Shown here one piece after another: positions 53,634 to 64,000 of a DNA stretch of 64,000 bases. This stretch comes from Candidatus Fluviicola riflensis (GTDB lineage Bacteria; Bacteroidota; Bacteroidia; Flavobacteriales_D; Crocinitomicaceae). The stretch covers positions 372,001-436,000 of the forward strand of contig CP022585.1 in assembly GCA_002243285.1 (NCBI GenBank), written 5' to 3'. The number at the start of each line of letters is the position of its first letter. The stretch's first letter is position 1. The notes beneath the pieces were generated by a model. It saw only the letters and a list, made by a program, of their open reading frames with translations, searched no databases and had not been told where the DNA came from. A program made the translations under genes and the position numbers.

Positions 53634-53679
53634 ACAGGAAATAGGTGTCCGCCTCAGGCGGATGCCCTTTCCTGTTTTT
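53634..53679 (+). terminator. Attenuator-type hairpin between rplL and rpoB
   Basis: ACAGGAAA (53634-53641) pairs with TTTCCTGT (53668-53675), enclosing the palindrome TCCGCCTCAGGCGGA (53648-53662), and a run of five T follows. It fits partial termination that lowers rpoBC relative to rplJL, as known in other bacteria at this site. Confidence 0.75.
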
Positions 53680-53727
53680 CAGCATACAAGAAGAATAAAG
53701 TCCTTTCTCAATTAAATATTTTTAACC

Positions 53728-56700
53728 TTGGCAACAACAAGCAACACATTAACGAGAATTAATTTTGCGTCAAGCAAAAATCAGTTCGCTTATCCGGATT
53801 TTCTGGATATTCAGCTTAAATCCTTCCAAGAGTTTTTCCAGTTGGAAACAACCCCTGAAAATCGTGAAAGTGAAGGATTGTACAAGGTATTTGCGGAGAA
53901 CTTCCCAATTACTGATACACGAAACCAATTCGTGTTGGAGTTCCTCGATTACTTCATCGACCCGCCTCGTTACACCATCGAAGAGTGTATCGAACGTGGT
54001 TTGACTTACAGCGTTCCGCTGAAAGCAAAACTGAAATTGTATTGTACCGATCCTGAACACGAAGATTTTGAAACCATCGTGCAGGACGTATACCTGGGTA
54101 CGATTCCGTACATGACACCTAAAGGATCATTCGTGATCAACGGTGCCGAGCGTGTAATCGTTTCTCAGTTGCACCGTTCACCGGGAGTGTTCTTCGGACA
54201 AAGTCGTCACGCAAACGGTACTAAATTGTACTCGGCGCGTGTGATTCCGTTCAAAGGATCCTGGATCGAATTTGCAACAGATATCAACAGTGTAATGTAC
54301 GCTTACATCGACCGTAAGAAGAAATTGCCTGTGACCACATTGTTCCGTGCAATTGGTTATGAAACTGATAAAGACATTCTGGAAATATTTGGCCTTGCCG
54401 ACGAGGTAAAGGTGAATAAAGCTAACCTGAAAAAAGCCGTTGGTCGTCGTTTGGCTGCACGTGTTTTGAAATCATGGATCGAAGATTTCGGTGATGAGGA
54501 TACAGGTGAAGTAGTTTCCATTGAACGTAATGAAGTGATCCTTGATCGTGAAACAATGCTGGAGGAATTCCACATTGATACGATTCTTGATGCTGGTGTG
54601 AAAACGTTGATCTTCCACAAAGAAGATGCAAACACAGCTGATTACACCATCATCTACAATACACTTCAGAAAGATACGTCCAATTCGGAAAAAGAAGCGG
54701 TAGAGCACATTTACCGTCAGTTGCGTAACGCTGAACCACCTGATTATGAAACGGCAAAAGGAGTATTCGAGAAATTATTCTTCTCTGATGCACGTTACGA
54801 TTTAGGTGAGGTAGGTCGTTACCGGATGAACAAAAAATTAAACATCGACAGCTCGGAAGAGTCGCGCGTGTTGACGAAAAACGATATTCTTTGCATCATC
54901 AAGTATTTGATCGAATTGATCAACTCGAAAGCAGATGTGGATGATATCGATCACTTGTCGAATCGTCGTGTAAGAACTGTAGGTGAACAATTATATGCAC
55001 AATTCGGTGTAGGTTTGGCACGTATGGCCCGTACAATTCGTGAGCGTATGAACGTTCGTGATAACGAGGTCTTTACTCCAATCGACTTGATCAACGCGAA
55101 GACACTTTCTTCGGTGATCAATTCCTTCTTCGGAACCAACCAGTTGTCTCAATTCATGGATCAGACCAACCCGCTTTCTGAGGTAACTCACAAGCGTCGT
55201 TTGTCTGCACTAGGACCAGGTGGACTTTCACGTGAGCGTGCAGGTTTCGAGGTACGTGACGTTCACTACACACACTACGGTCGTTTGTGTACCATTGAAA
55301 CACCGGAAGGGCCGAACATTGGTTTGATTTCTTCCCTTTGTGTATTCGCCAAGGTAAACAAACTAGGGTTCATTGAAACTCCTTACCGTTCGGTTTCCGC
55401 CGGTAAAGTTGATACGACTTCAGAGCCGATCTACTTATCTGCCGAAGAGGAAGATGAACAAATGATTGCCCAGGCAAATGCATTGGTCGATGAGAAAGGA
55501 AATTTCCTTTCTGATTTGGTTAAAGCGCGTTACGAGGGTGATTTCCCGGTGGTAGCACCGAAAGATTTGAGTTTGATGGACGTAGGTGCCAACCAGATTG
55601 CATCGATTGCAGCATCTTCTATTCCGTTCCTGGAGCATGATGATGCCAACCGTGCATTGATGGGATCAAACATGCAGCGTCAGGCTGTTCCGTTGCTGAA
55701 ACCGCAGTCTCCGATCGTGGGAACGGGTATCGAGCAATTGGTAGCACGTGACTCCCGTGTATTGATCAACGCTGAAGGTCCGGGATCTGTTGAATATGTT
55801 GACGCGAATGAAATCGTGATCCGTTACGACTGGTCAAACGAAGATAAACTGGTAAGCTTTGACAGCGAAGTGACACGCTACGGCTTAACGAAATTCCAGA
55901 AAACAAACCAAAGCACAACGATCAACCTGAAACCGATCGTTCGTAAAGGTGACCGTATTGAGAAAGGACAGGTTCTTTGCGAAGGATATGCAACACAAGG
56001 TGGTGAATTGGCACTTGGACAAAACCTCAAAGTGGCATTCATGCCATGGAAAGGGTACAACTTCGAGGATGCGATTGTGATTTCTGAGCGTGTAGTACGC
56101 GACGATATTTTCACGTCTATCCACATCGATGAGTACGCATTGGAAGTTCGTGATACGAAACGTGGTATGGAGGAATTAACTTCCGATATTCCGAACGTTA
56201 GTGAAGAAGCTACAAAAGATTTGGACGAAAACGGTTTGATCCGTATCGGTGCCGAGATTAAAGAAGGTGATATCCTGATTGGTAAAATTACGCCGAAAGG
56301 TGAAACCGATCCGTCGCCGGAAGAAAAACTTTTGCGTGCCATCTTTGGTGACAAAGCGGGTGATGTGAAAGATGCTTCTCTGAAAGCAGGCCCGTCGTTG
56401 CGTGGTGTGGTGATTGAGAAAAAATTGTTCTCACGGGCAATTAAAGATCGTAAATCAAAAGCGCAGGACAAACCGGTGTTGGAGGTATTAGATACTGAAT
56501 ACGACAAAGATTACGCTGTATTGAAAGAGCGTTTGGTGGAGAAATTGATGTCAGTTCTTGGTGAGCATAAATCTGCCGGAGTTTTCAATAACTTCAAGGA
56601 AGAAATCATCAAGAAAGGAACGAAATTCGCTCAGAAAAACCTGATTGCAATTGATTATACGATTGTAAATCCTACGGCTTGGACAAGCGACCAACACGTA

Positions 56701-57540
56701 AATGCCTTGGTGAGCCGTGTATTGCACAACTTTACCATTAAGGCAAATGACTTGTTGGGAATCTACAAGCGTAAGAAATTCCACATTTCTGTTGGAGATG
56801 AGTTGCCTGCAGGTATCGTGAAAATGGCCAAAGTTTATGTTGCTCAGAAACGTAAGTTGAAAGTGGGTGATAAAATGGCGGGTCGTCACGGTAACAAAGG
56901 TATCGTTGCTAACATCGTTCGCGCTGAAGACATGCCATTCCTGGAAGATGGAACACCGGTAGATATCGTATTGAATCCATTGGGTGTACCTTCCCGTATG
57001 AACCTTGGTCAGATTTATGAAACAGTTCTAGGATGGGCAGGTGAAAAACTGGGTGTGAAATTCGCTACACCGATTTTCGATGGTGCGAAACCATATGAAA
57101 TCGATGAGTGGACAGCTAAAGCGGGCGTTCCGAAATCTGGTAAAACTTACCTGTATGACGGAGGAACCGGAGAGCGTTTCCACCAGACTGCAACAGTTGG
57201 TGTGATTTACATGCTGAAACTATCGCACATGGTAGATGACAAAATGCACGCACGTTCAATCGGACCATACTCATTGATTACACAACAACCATTGGGTGGT
57301 AAAGCCCAGTTCGGTGGTCAACGTTTTGGTGAGATGGAGGTTTGGGCACTCGAAGCATTTGGTGCTGCGAATATCCTTCAGGAAATCCTGACTGTGAAGT
57401 CGGATGATGTGATGGGCCGTGCGAAAGCTTACGAATCCATCGTAAAAGGAGACAACATTCCTGAACCGGGAATCCCAGAATCATTCAATGTATTGTTGCA
57501 TGAGTTGAGAGGTCTTGGTTTAAGTATCTCCATGGATTAA
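53728..57540 (+). CDS. rpoB: RNA polymerase subunit beta
   Basis: RpoB forms half of the polymerase active site and holds the rifampicin pocket. The start is TTG at 53728, giving [20 protein letters not shown]; the N-terminal match to relatives (INFASSKN...[16 protein letters not shown]) requires it. The rifampicin region reads [20 protein letters not shown], then [21 protein letters not shown]. The C-terminal block [20 protein letters not shown] is intact. Length 1270 is normal for the phylum. Confidence 0.97.
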   Translation: MATTSNTLTRINFASSKNQFAYPDFLDIQLKSFQEFFQLETTPENRESEGLYKVFAENFPITDTRNQFVLEFLDYFIDPPRYTIEECIERGLTYSVPLKAKLKLYCTDPEHEDFETIVQDVYLGTIPYMTPKGSFVINGAERVIVSQLHRSPGVFFGQSRHANGTKLYSARVIPFKGSWIEFATDINSVMYAYIDRKKKLPVTTLFRAIGYETDKDILEIFGLADEVKVNKANLKKAVGRRLAARVLKSWIEDFGDEDTGEVVSIERNEVILDRETMLEEFHIDTILDAGVKTLIFHKEDANTADYTIIYNTLQKDTSNSEKEAVEHIYRQLRNAEPPDYETAKGVFEKLFFSDARYDLGEVGRYRMNKKLNIDSSEESRVLTKNDILCIIKYLIELINSKADVDDIDHLSNRRVRTVGEQLYAQFGVGLARMARTIRERMNVRDNEVFTPIDLINAKTLSSVINSFFGTNQLSQFMDQTNPLSEVTHKRRLSALGPGGLSRERAGFEVRDVHYTHYGRLCTIETPEGPNIGLISSLCVFAKVNKLGFIETPYRSVSAGKVDTTSEPIYLSAEEEDEQMIAQANALVDEKGNFLSDLVKARYEGDFPVVAPKDLSLMDVGANQIASIAASSIPFLEHDDANRALMGSNMQRQAVPLLKPQSPIVGTGIEQLVARDSRVLINAEGPGSVEYVDANEIVIRYDWSNEDKLVSFDSEVTRYGLTKFQKTNQSTTINLKPIVRKGDRIEKGQVLCEGYATQGGELALGQNLKVAFMPWKGYNFEDAIVISERVVRDDIFTSIHIDEYALEVRDTKRGMEELTSDIPNVSEEATKDLDENGLIRIGAEIKEGDILIGKITPKGETDPSPEEKLLRAIFGDKAGDVKDASLKAGPSLRGVVIEKKLFSRAIKDRKSKAQDKPVLEVLDTEYDKDYAVLKERLVEKLMSVLGEHKSAGVFNNFKEEIIKKGTKFAQKNLIAIDYTIVNPTAWTSDQHVNALVSRVLHNFTIKANDLLGIYKRKKFHISVGDELPAGIVKMAKVYVAQKRKLKVGDKMAGRHGNKGIVANIVRAEDMPFLEDGTPVDIVLNPLGVPSRMNLGQIYETVLGWAGEKLGVKFATPIFDGAKPYEIDEWTAKAGVPKSGKTYLYDGGTGERFHQTATVGVIYMLKLSHMVDDKMHARSIGPYSLITQQPLGGKAQFGGQRFGEMEVWALEAFGAANILQEILTVKSDDVMGRAKAYESIVKGDNIPEPGIPESFNVLLHELRGLGLSISMD

Positions 57541-57546
57541 TTCCCG

Positions 57547-57564
57547 TCCCGATAGCTATCGGGA
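57547..57564. repeat. 18-bp perfect palindrome between rpoB and rpoC
   Basis: TCCCGATAGCTATCGGGA is its own reverse complement and starts 6 bp after the rpoB stop. The same core (CCCGATAGCTATCGGG) is, to my knowledge, a frequent extragenic palindrome in Bacteroidota. No T-run, so it is not a terminator. Confidence 0.65.
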
Positions 57565-57605
57565 TCGGGGGAAATTTGTCGAATTGATTTAAAGAAAACA
57601 ATAGA

Positions 57606-60600
57606 ATGGCTTACAGAAAAGAAACACCAAAAAAACAGAGCGCCTTTAACAAGATTACGATCTCGTTGGCTTCTCCGGAGTTAATTCTTGAGCAATCAAG
57701 TGGTGAGGTACTCAAGCCTGAAACGATTAACTATCGTACTTACAAACCGGAACGCGACGGATTATTCTGCGAGCGTATCTTCGGGCCCGTAAAAGATTAC
57801 GAGTGCCACTGCGGTAAATACAAACGTATCCGATACAAAGGAATCGTTTGTGACCGTTGCGGGGTTGAAGTGACAGAGAAAAAAGTACGTCGCGAGCGCA
57901 TGGGCCACATTTCATTGGTGGTTCCTGTTGCACATATCTGGTACTTCCGCTCATTGCCGAATAAAATCGGTTATATGTTGGGCTTACCAACCAAAAAACT
58001 GGATCAAATCATCTATTACGAGCGTTACGTTGTTATTCAAGTTGGTATCGCTACGAATCTGGATGGTTCTTCATTGACCGAAAAAGAATTCTTAACCGAA
58101 GAAGAGTACCTGGATATTCTGGATACACTTCCACGTGAGAACCAGTATTTGGAAGATACCGATCCAAACAAATTCATCGCCAAAATGGGTGCGGAAGCAT
58201 TGTACGATTTGTTGCGTAAAATGAATTTGGACCAATTGTCGTATGACTTGCGTCACCAGGCAAACAACGAAACTTCTGTGCAACGTAAACACGAAGCATT
58301 GAAGCGTTTGCAAGTGGTTGAGGCCATGCGCGAATCACAAACACGTATCGAAAACCGTCCTGAATGGATGATCGTGAAAGTAGTTCCGGTAATTCCACCT
58401 GAATTGCGTCCGCTCGTTCCGTTGGATGGTGGCCGTTTTGCAACTTCGGATTTGAACGACCTTTACCGTCGTGTAATTATCCGTAACAACCGTTTGAAAC
58501 GATTGATCGAGATCAAAGCGCCGGAAGTAATCTTGCGTAATGAGAAACGTATGTTGCAGGAAGCTGTCGATTCATTGTTCGATAACTCACGTAAAGCATC
58601 TGCGGTTAAGACAGAATCAAACCGTCCGTTGAAATCCCTTTCCGATTCATTGAAAGGTAAACAAGGTCGTTTCCGTCAAAACTTGTTGGGTAAACGTGTG
58701 GATTATTCAGCACGTTCGGTAATTGTTGTTGGACCGGATTTGAAACTGCACGAGTGTGGTTTGCCGAAAGACATGGCTGCCGAGCTTTACAAACCGTTTA
58801 TCATCCGCAAGATGATTGAGCGTGGTATTGTAAAAACCGTAAAATCTGCTAAGAAAATCGTTGACCGTAAAGAGCCGGTGGTTTGGGATATCCTTGAAAA
58901 TGTATTGAAAGGCCACCCTGTACTATTGAATCGTGCTCCTACGCTTCACCGTTTGGGTATTCAGGCGTTCCAGCCGAAATTGATCGAAGGAAAAGCAATT
59001 CGCTTGCACCCGTTGGTAACAACAGCCTTCAACGCCGATTTCGATGGTGACCAGATGGCGGTGCACTTACCTTTGGGTAATGCCGCAATCCTGGAAGCGC
59101 AGTTGCTGATGCTTGCATCACACAATATTTTGAATCCTGCCAATGGTGCTCCGATTGCCGTACCTTCTCAGGATATGGTCTTGGGTCTTTACTATATTAC
59201 GAAAGGCCGCACAAGTACACCGGAACACAAAGTAAAAGGTGAAGGCGGATTGTTCTACTCTCCTTCTGAAGTGATCATTGCTCACAACGAAGGGAAACTG
59301 GATATGCACGCGCCGATCAAGGTGAAGTCGTATGATTTGAACGAAGAAGGTGTTCCTGCTTTGATGATGATCGATACTACTTGTGGTCGTGTATTGTTTA
59401 ATGAAGTAGTGCCGCGCGAAGTTGGTTTCATCAATGATGTATTGACCAAAAAAGCGTTGCGTGATATCATCGGACACGTATTGAAAGTTTGTGGAACCGC
59501 TAAAACAGCGAAATTCCTGGATGATATCAAAGAATTGGGTTACCAAATGGCCTTCAGAGGTGGTTTGTCGTTCAACCTGGAAGATATTATCATCCCGAAA
59601 GAAAAAGAAGTATTGGTTGCCAAAGCCGAAACGGAAGTGAAAGACGTAATGATGAATTACAACATGGGTCTTATCACCAACAACGAGCGTTACAACCAAA
59701 TCATTGATATCTGGACGCACACCAACTCGCGTTTGACGCACACGTTGATGGAGCAATTGAAGAATGACAACCAGGGATTCAACTCCATCTATATGATGTT
59801 TGACTCCGGTGCGCGTGGTTCCAAAGAGCAAATCCGTCAGCTGTCAGGTATGCGTGGATTGATGGCGAAACCGCAAAAATCCGGTGCTTCTGCACAAGAG
59901 ATTATTGAGAACCCGATCCTTTCCAACTTTAAGGAAGGTCTTTCGATCCTTGAGTACTTTATCTCTACTCACGGTGCCCGTAAAGGTTTGGCCGATACAG
60001 CATTGAAAACGGCCGATGCGGGTTACCTGACTCGTCGTTTGGTGGATGTTGCACAGGATGTGGTAATCAACGTAGACGATTGCGGTACATTGCGCGGACT
60101 CATTGCTACGGCATTGAAGAAAAACGATGACGTGGTTGAACCGTTGTATGACCGTATCGTTGGACGTACTTCTGTACATGACATTTACCATCCGGATACC
60201 GAAGAGTTGATCGTGAACGCAGGTGAACTGATTACTGAAACAGTTGGTGAAACCATCGACAAAGCTGGAATCGAGGAAGTTGAGATCCGTTCCGTATTGA
60301 CGTGTGAAATGCGTCGCGGTGTATGTTCGAAATGTTACGGACGTAACCTTGCTACTCACCGTCCTGCACAGGAAGGTGATGCAGTTGGAGTTATTGCTGC
60401 ACAATCGATCGGTGAGCCGGGGACACAGTTGACACTTCGTACATTCCACGTGGGTGGTACTGCATCGAATATCGCCGATGAATCTGACTTGAAAGCGAAA
60501 TCTTCAGGGCGTTTGGAAATCGACGAATTGCGTACCATTGAGCGTAAAGCGGAAGACGGAACAATCAAAACCATTGTGGTTGGACGTTCTGCTGAGCTTA

Positions 60601-61889
60601 AAATTACTGATACGAAAACGGGTGTATTGTTGATGACGTCAAATGTACCTTACGGTGCTGAGATGATGTTAACTGCTCCTTTGACTGTGAAAAAAGGTGA
60701 TGTGATTTGTAAATGGGACCCGTACAATGCGGTAATCATTTCAGAGGTTTCAGGTAAAGTAGTGTTCGAAAACATTATTGACGGTGTTACTTACCGTGAA
60801 GAAGTGGATGAGCAAACAGGATTTACCGAGAAAGTAATCATCGAATCTCGTGATAAGAAGAAAAACCCTGCGATTCACATCGTTGATGCTAAAACAAAAG
60901 AAGTACTTCGCGAATACAACATCCCGGTTGACTCACACATTTCGGTAAGCGAAGGTGATAAAGCAGAAGAAGGGGTGATTTTGGTGAAAATTCCACGTGT
61001 AGCCGGTAAAACCGGGGATATCACGGGTGGTCTTCCACGTGTAACGGAGTTATTCGAAGCACGTAACCCATCAAACCCTGCTGTGGTTTCTGAAATCGAC
61101 GGTATCGTTGAATTCGGTAAGATCAAGCGTGGTAACCGCGAAATTCAGGTGACATCGAAAAATGCCGATGTACGTAAATACTTAGTGCCGCTTTCGAAAC
61201 ACATCCTTGTACAGGAAAATGACTTCGTTCGTGCAGGTCAGCCGTTATCCGACGGTGCGATTACACCAAACGATATCCTGAACATTCAGGGGCCTACCAA
61301 AGTACAGGAATACATTGTAAATGAAATCCAGGAGGTTTACCGTTTGCAAGGGGTGAAAATCAACGACAAACACTTCGAAGTAATTGTTCGTCAGATGATG
61401 TTGAAAACGGAGATCGTTGATGCAGGTGATACACGATTCCTTGAAGGACAATCGGTTCACAAAGCAGACGTGATGGAAGAAAACGACTCAATCTACGGAA
61501 TGAAAGTTGTTGTAGATTCAGGAGAATCTCCGGAATTACGTGCAGGTATGATCGTTACAGCTCGTAGATTGCGTGATGAAAACTCACAATTGAAACGTGC
61601 CGACAAACAATTGGTTGAATCACGTGATGCAGTTCCTGCTACGTCGACTCCATTGTTGCAAGGTATCACACGTGCGTCATTGCAAACTCAGTCGTTCATT
61701 TCAGCTGCTTCCTTCCAGGAAACAACGAAAGTATTGAACGAAGCTGCGATCTCAGGAAAAGAAGATCATTTGTTAGGCTTGAAAGAAAACGTGATCGTTG
61801 GTCACTTGATCCCGGCCGGTACAGGTGTTCGCAAGTTCCAGAAAGTGATCGTTGCCAATCAGGAAGAATTAGACGCGATTCAGTCGTAA
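57606..61889 (+). CDS. rpoC: RNA polymerase subunit beta'
   Basis: The catalytic triad is in [20 protein letters not shown], where the three Asp hold Mg2+. The N-terminal zinc site is [20 protein letters not shown], the second zinc site [17 protein letters not shown] with its upstream Cys, and the bridge helix region and trigger loop follow ([18 protein letters not shown]). Length 1427 is normal for the phylum. It ends the block and is followed by a terminator. Confidence 0.98.
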   Translation: MAYRKETPKKQSAFNKITISLASPELILEQSSGEVLKPETINYRTYKPERDGLFCERIFGPVKDYECHCGKYKRIRYKGIVCDRCGVEVTEKKVRRERMGHISLVVPVAHIWYFRSLPNKIGYMLGLPTKKLDQIIYYERYVVIQVGIATNLDGSSLTEKEFLTEEEYLDILDTLPRENQYLEDTDPNKFIAKMGAEALYDLLRKMNLDQLSYDLRHQANNETSVQRKHEALKRLQVVEAMRESQTRIENRPEWMIVKVVPVIPPELRPLVPLDGGRFATSDLNDLYRRVIIRNNRLKRLIEIKAPEVILRNEKRMLQEAVDSLFDNSRKASAVKTESNRPLKSLSDSLKGKQGRFRQNLLGKRVDYSARSVIVVGPDLKLHECGLPKDMAAELYKPFIIRKMIERGIVKTVKSAKKIVDRKEPVVWDILENVLKGHPVLLNRAPTLHRLGIQAFQPKLIEGKAIRLHPLVTTAFNADFDGDQMAVHLPLGNAAILEAQLLMLASHNILNPANGAPIAVPSQDMVLGLYYITKGRTSTPEHKVKGEGGLFYSPSEVIIAHNEGKLDMHAPIKVKSYDLNEEGVPALMMIDTTCGRVLFNEVVPREVGFINDVLTKKALRDIIGHVLKVCGTAKTAKFLDDIKELGYQMAFRGGLSFNLEDIIIPKEKEVLVAKAETEVKDVMMNYNMGLITNNERYNQIIDIWTHTNSRLTHTLMEQLKNDNQGFNSIYMMFDSGARGSKEQIRQLSGMRGLMAKPQKSGASAQEIIENPILSNFKEGLSILEYFISTHGARKGLADTALKTADAGYLTRRLVDVAQDVVINVDDCGTLRGLIATALKKNDDVVEPLYDRIVGRTSVHDIYHPDTEELIVNAGELITETVGETIDKAGIEEVEIRSVLTCEMRRGVCSKCYGRNLATHRPAQEGDAVGVIAAQSIGEPGTQLTLRTFHVGGTASNIADESDLKAKSSGRLEIDELRTIERKAEDGTIKTIVVGRSAELKITDTKTGVLLMTSNVPYGAEMMLTAPLTVKKGDVICKWDPYNAVIISEVSGKVVFENIIDGVTYREEVDEQTGFTEKVIIESRDKKKNPAIHIVDAKTKEVLREYNIPVDSHISVSEGDKAEEGVILVKIPRVAGKTGDITGGLPRVTELFEARNPSNPAVVSEIDGIVEFGKIKRGNREIQVTSKNADVRKYLVPLSKHILVQENDFVRAGQPLSDGAITPNDILNIQGPTKVQEYIVNEIQEVYRLQGVKINDKHFEVIVRQMMLKTEIVDAGDTRFLEGQSVHKADVMEENDSIYGMKVVVDSGESPELRAGMIVTARRLRDENSQLKRADKQLVESRDAVPATSTPLLQGITRASLQTQSFISAASFQETTKVLNEAAISGKEDHLLGLKENVIVGHLIPAGTGVRKFQKVIVANQEELDAIQS

Positions 61890-61911
61890 TTCAGGATAAT
61901 TTAAAAGAAAG

Positions 61912-61936
61912 AACCCTTCTTTGCTTCGGCAGAGGA
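61912..61936 (+). terminator. Rho-independent terminator after rpoC
   Basis: AACCCTTCTTTGC-TTCG-GCAGAGGAGGGTT is a stem with a UUCG tetraloop and a few mismatches, followed by a T-run. It ends the rplKAJL-rpoBC operon. Confidence 0.88.
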
Positions 61937-61995
61937 GGGTTTTTTGTTTGGATAAAAGTTTGAAACATCATACCACGAAAATGCATTTCAAACTT

Positions 61996-62100
61996 GCCAC
62001 AGATGTCGCAGATTTTCACAGATAAAACCTGCTTAATCAAGTTACAAATTATACGCTGGCGTATAATTCAAAATCTGTGAAAATCTGCGACATCTGTGGC
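61996..62100. repeat. Perfect 28-bp terminal inverted repeat with inner palindrome (CACAGATG family)
   Basis: The arms at 61996-62023 and 62073-62100 are exact complements (GCCACAGATGTCGCAGATTT at the outer end). The centre has AATTATACGC-TG-GCGTATAATT (62047-62068). No gene is inside. The CCACAGATG ends equal those of the element at 1388-1505. It is a non-coding hairpin element, possibly MITE-like or a dispersed REP-type sequence. Confidence 0.8.
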
Positions 62101-62156
62101 CAATAATTATTAAAAATGATTTTCCCTGGCTTACTTAGGCCAAATCTGAACGTTCA

Positions 62157-62609
62157 TTACATCTGACGATTCCCTGTTCTTCGCAGAAAGTACTGATTCA
62201 CCAGGAAATCGAACGAAACGGCTACCAAAACGGACGTCGAAACAGGAACAGCCAGTTTGGTGTAGGTAAGGAACTTCTGTTGGTTCATCTGCTCGAAAAT
62301 GAGCTGATACCCGAATACAACCAAGGGCGTTAACACAATAAGTATCGCTACCGTAAGAATTAACCGTGGAAAAAGACGGTTGTAGAGAATAGGATACACT
62401 TTGAAAATCCACTTCGATAAAAGAAACAACGGAAGTGTAACGAGAAACAGGATCGGGTAGACGGTGAGTGTACCTATAACGAGTCCCCAAAGTGAACGAT
62501 CTGTTGCAAAGAACAGGAAAAAGAGCAGGAAAATCAGGTAGGGTCCAAAAACACATCCGATTAAAATGGAATAGAATCTCCGTTGGAGCTGGTTACTTTT
62601 TCTGCTCAT
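62157..62609 (-). CDS. Hypothetical four-helix membrane protein
   Basis: The 150-residue product has four hydrophobic segments (ILIGCVFGPYLIFLLFFLFF, then LVIGTLTVYPILFLVTLPLFLL, LILTVAILIVLTPLVVFGYQ, and VPVSTSVLVAVSFDFLVN) with basic ends. No family is recognised. It is a single gene on the minus strand between the rpoC terminator/hairpin element and the aspartyl protease. A degenerate -7-like AATCTTTA ends 4 nt before the ATG. Another overlapping frame at 62131-62556 was rejected. Confidence 0.65.
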   Translation of the reverse strand: MSRKSNQLQRRFYSILIGCVFGPYLIFLLFFLFFATDRSLWGLVIGTLTVYPILFLVTLPLFLLSKWIFKVYPILYNRLFPRLILTVAILIVLTPLVVFGYQLIFEQMNQQKFLTYTKLAVPVSTSVLVAVSFDFLVNQYFLRRTGNRQM

Positions 62610-62682
62610 GGCATAAAGATTTTTACAATTGACAACTAATTTGATGAAATAAACCGGATATTACACCCTTGTTAAGAACACT

Positions 62683-62690
62683 TAACTTTG
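62683..62690 (+). promoter_or_regulatory. -7 box TAACTTTG, 3 nt before the aspartyl protease ATG
   Basis: It matches TAnnTTTG and is followed by ATT and the ATG at 62694. It belongs to the series with 3-4 nt gaps found at six genes here; a leaderless or near-leaderless mRNA is predicted. Confidence 0.45.
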
Positions 62691-62693
62691 ATT

Positions 62694-63899
62694 ATGAAAA
62701 ATCTGGTATTCATTCTCCTGTCAACAATTGCAGTTACGAGCTGCAGTTCCCTGAAACTGGTAAAACTCTTAAAACAAGGTGATGTAGAACAACCTTCGTT
62801 CACATCCGAAATTCCCTTCGAAATGCGGATGGGATTAGTGGTTGTAAAAGTCAATATCAATGGCAAAGATTATGATTTTATGGTCGACACCGGTGCACCG
62901 AATCTGGTAACCAAAGAACTGGCAGCCGAGTTGAACCTGAAACCCAAAGTAGAGCGGAGAACCGGCGATTCACAAGGCAAAAAGGAAGTGCTCGAGTTTG
63001 CTGAAATGCCTGAAATGCTGATCGGAGGTGTACATTTCATCGAAATGGGAGCAGCAATTGCCGACCTCAAGCGTTCCAACGAAATTGCCTGCCTCGATGC
63101 CGATGGTTTTGTAGGCGCAAATCTCATGAAAGAAGCCGTTTGGCAATTTGATTACGAGCGAAAAGTCATTACCATTTCCGATACTATTTCTGCGTTTGAA
63201 ATTCCGGCTGATGCCTACCGCATTCCGTTTACGCCGGCCGCCTCTTCAACACCGTTGATCGACATTACCTATGACGGAGAAACGGATAAAAGAGTCACAT
63301 TCGACACCGGTTCCAATGGTTTTTTCAACGGTTCACCTACCATCCGCAAATCCTTGCAGTCAACGGGAAAACTCACCAATTCAGTGGTTGCTTACGGTGC
63401 CAATTCATCCGGATTGTACGGAATGGGTGACGGCGATTCGTTGTATCTCTCAATGGTTTCGGAAACCAAGTTGGGCAACCTGACCGTTCCGGAACAGGTT
63501 GTTTCTTTTGGCAGCGGAGCGCGTACCATCGGCACCAAATTTTTGAAGCATTACCGCGTTATCATCGATTGGTCGGCCAAAGAAATCATTCTCATTCCCA
63601 CCGACAAGTTTGTAAACAACACCTACGAAAGTTTTGGCATCAGCCCATTCTACAACAACGATCAACTGGAAGTACGTATGGTCATGCTCGGCTCCGAGGC
63701 TGATAAACTGGGCATAAAACTCGGCGACCGCATCCTGGAAGTCAACGGCAATGACATGCGTGTCTTTACCAAAGACATGTGGTGCGATGTGATCAACAAC
63801 GGTTTGGTTCCCGAAAGTGATGAAATGGTAACCTTGCTGATTGATCGTGACGGAGAAGACCTGAAAGTGCAGCTGAATAAAAAGGATTTGATGAAGTAG
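62694..63899 (+). CDS. Lipoprotein retropepsin-like aspartyl protease with PDZ domain
   Basis: The 401-residue product starts with a lipobox signal (FILLSTIAVTSCSSLKL). It has two aspartyl protease half-sites: DFMVDTGAPNLVTKELA (about residue 65) and VTFDTGSNGFF (about 205), each with the DTG/DTGS motif, so a single chain could form a two-lobed active site. A PDZ domain follows at about 325-400 (SEADKLGIKLGDRILEVNGND). It is probably envelope-located. Bacteroidota have many such proteins of unknown substrate. ATG 62694 is chosen over the TTG two codons before. Confidence 0.85.
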   Translation: MKNLVFILLSTIAVTSCSSLKLVKLLKQGDVEQPSFTSEIPFEMRMGLVVVKVNINGKDYDFMVDTGAPNLVTKELAAELNLKPKVERRTGDSQGKKEVLEFAEMPEMLIGGVHFIEMGAAIADLKRSNEIACLDADGFVGANLMKEAVWQFDYERKVITISDTISAFEIPADAYRIPFTPAASSTPLIDITYDGETDKRVTFDTGSNGFFNGSPTIRKSLQSTGKLTNSVVAYGANSSGLYGMGDGDSLYLSMVSETKLGNLTVPEQVVSFGSGARTIGTKFLKHYRVIIDWSAKEIILIPTDKFVNNTYESFGISPFYNNDQLEVRMVMLGSEADKLGIKLGDRILEVNGNDMRVFTKDMWCDVINNGLVPESDEMVTLLIDRDGEDLKVQLNKKDLMK

Positions 63900-63972
63900 T
63901 TAGCTAAAGATAGAACCTGGTAAAAATTGGATGAAGGCTTTTTGAAACTCATTTTTTTGAGTATCTTAAAGT

Positions 63973-64000
63973 ATGGCAAAGAATAAAACGATCACTGTTA
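63973..64000 (+). CDS. Start of an unidentified gene (3' cut by window)
   Basis: ATG GCA AAG begins a frame MAKNKTITV that runs off the window. TATCTTAA lies just upstream, a poor -7 match. Nine residues do not allow a family call; such a start is known from KilA-N-domain proteins of the phylum, which is only a guess. Confidence 0.4.

Noticed and set aside
62131..62556. 141-residue minus-strand frame overlapping the membrane protein gene
   Set aside because: It is the other-frame shadow of 62157-62609, which has the clear pattern of four hydrophobic helices.

Overview
The window looks like a chromosome segment of a Bacteroidota bacterium, most likely Flavobacteriales near Crocinitomicaceae/Fluviicola. 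This is inferred from four things: type IX secretion (T9SS) cargo with type A and type B (gliding-motility-associated) C-terminal sorting domains, a PorE-like OmpA protein, a TonB receptor/DUF4249 pair, and promoters of the Bacteroidota type (TAnnTTTG -7 box, sometimes with a TTG or TTTG about 19-20 nt upstream). No rRNA, phage, IS transposase or CRISPR array was seen.

Layout. 1-2.5 kb: a T9SS-exported sugar dehydrogenase (cut by the window edge) and rluF. 2.5-14.3 kb: fabF and a split SUF iron-sulfur cluster (sufT-like, sufE, sufS / sufD, sufC, sufB, sufA, all on the minus strand). The two SUF halves are separated by tlyA, an ArsR-type regulator and a plus-strand lipoprotein / ECF sigma factor / membrane-anchored putative anti-sigma operon. 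14.6-21.3 kb: two consecutive modules, each a small secreted protein followed by a giant repeat-rich type B T9SS protein. 21.4-28.2 kb: ribF, an LRR protein, ddl, a PASTA protein, a T9SS cargo protein and an RluD-family enzyme. 28.5-36.4 kb: porE-like, purM-prfA, TonB receptor + DUF4249 lipoprotein. 36.4-41.7 kb: pyrF and the methionine salvage genes mtnB, mtnD, mtnC, mtnA with two membrane proteins of unknown role between them. 41.9-47 kb: DUF2851, PspC-like, RmlD-like reductase, helix-hairpin-helix protein, apt, acyl-CoA dehydrogenase. 47-61.9 kb: the conserved gene-expression block rpsU-xer-hpf-tRNA(Thr,Tyr,Gly,Thr)-tuf-tRNA(Trp)-secE-nusG-rplKAJL-rpoBC. The end holds a membrane protein, a two-DTG aspartyl protease with PDZ domain, and the first codons of another gene.

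Most striking signals. (1) A 28-nt bipartite motif (CAACCTTT, 14 nt between the CAACC and G[CT]ATCAAT blocks) occurs three times with identical spacing. One copy lies directly upstream of the ECF sigma operon. The other two lie just after stop codons and lead into about 100-190 nt non-coding stretches that contain stem-loops and end in Rho-independent terminators. I read this as a local ECF regulon with two candidate sigma-dependent small RNAs, resembling in logic the sigma-E small RNAs of enterobacteria. (2) The gene after the sigma factor encodes a duplicated N-terminal Trp-rich motif, one transmembrane helix and a C-terminal beta-rich domain: a possible trans-envelope anti-sigma factor. (3) In at least five genes a -7 box ends exactly 4 nt before the ATG, predicting leaderless mRNAs. 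(4) Two conserved operons (suf, mtn) are each interrupted by one small gene bracketed by perfect inverted repeats (18 and 23 bp), suggesting single-gene cassettes.
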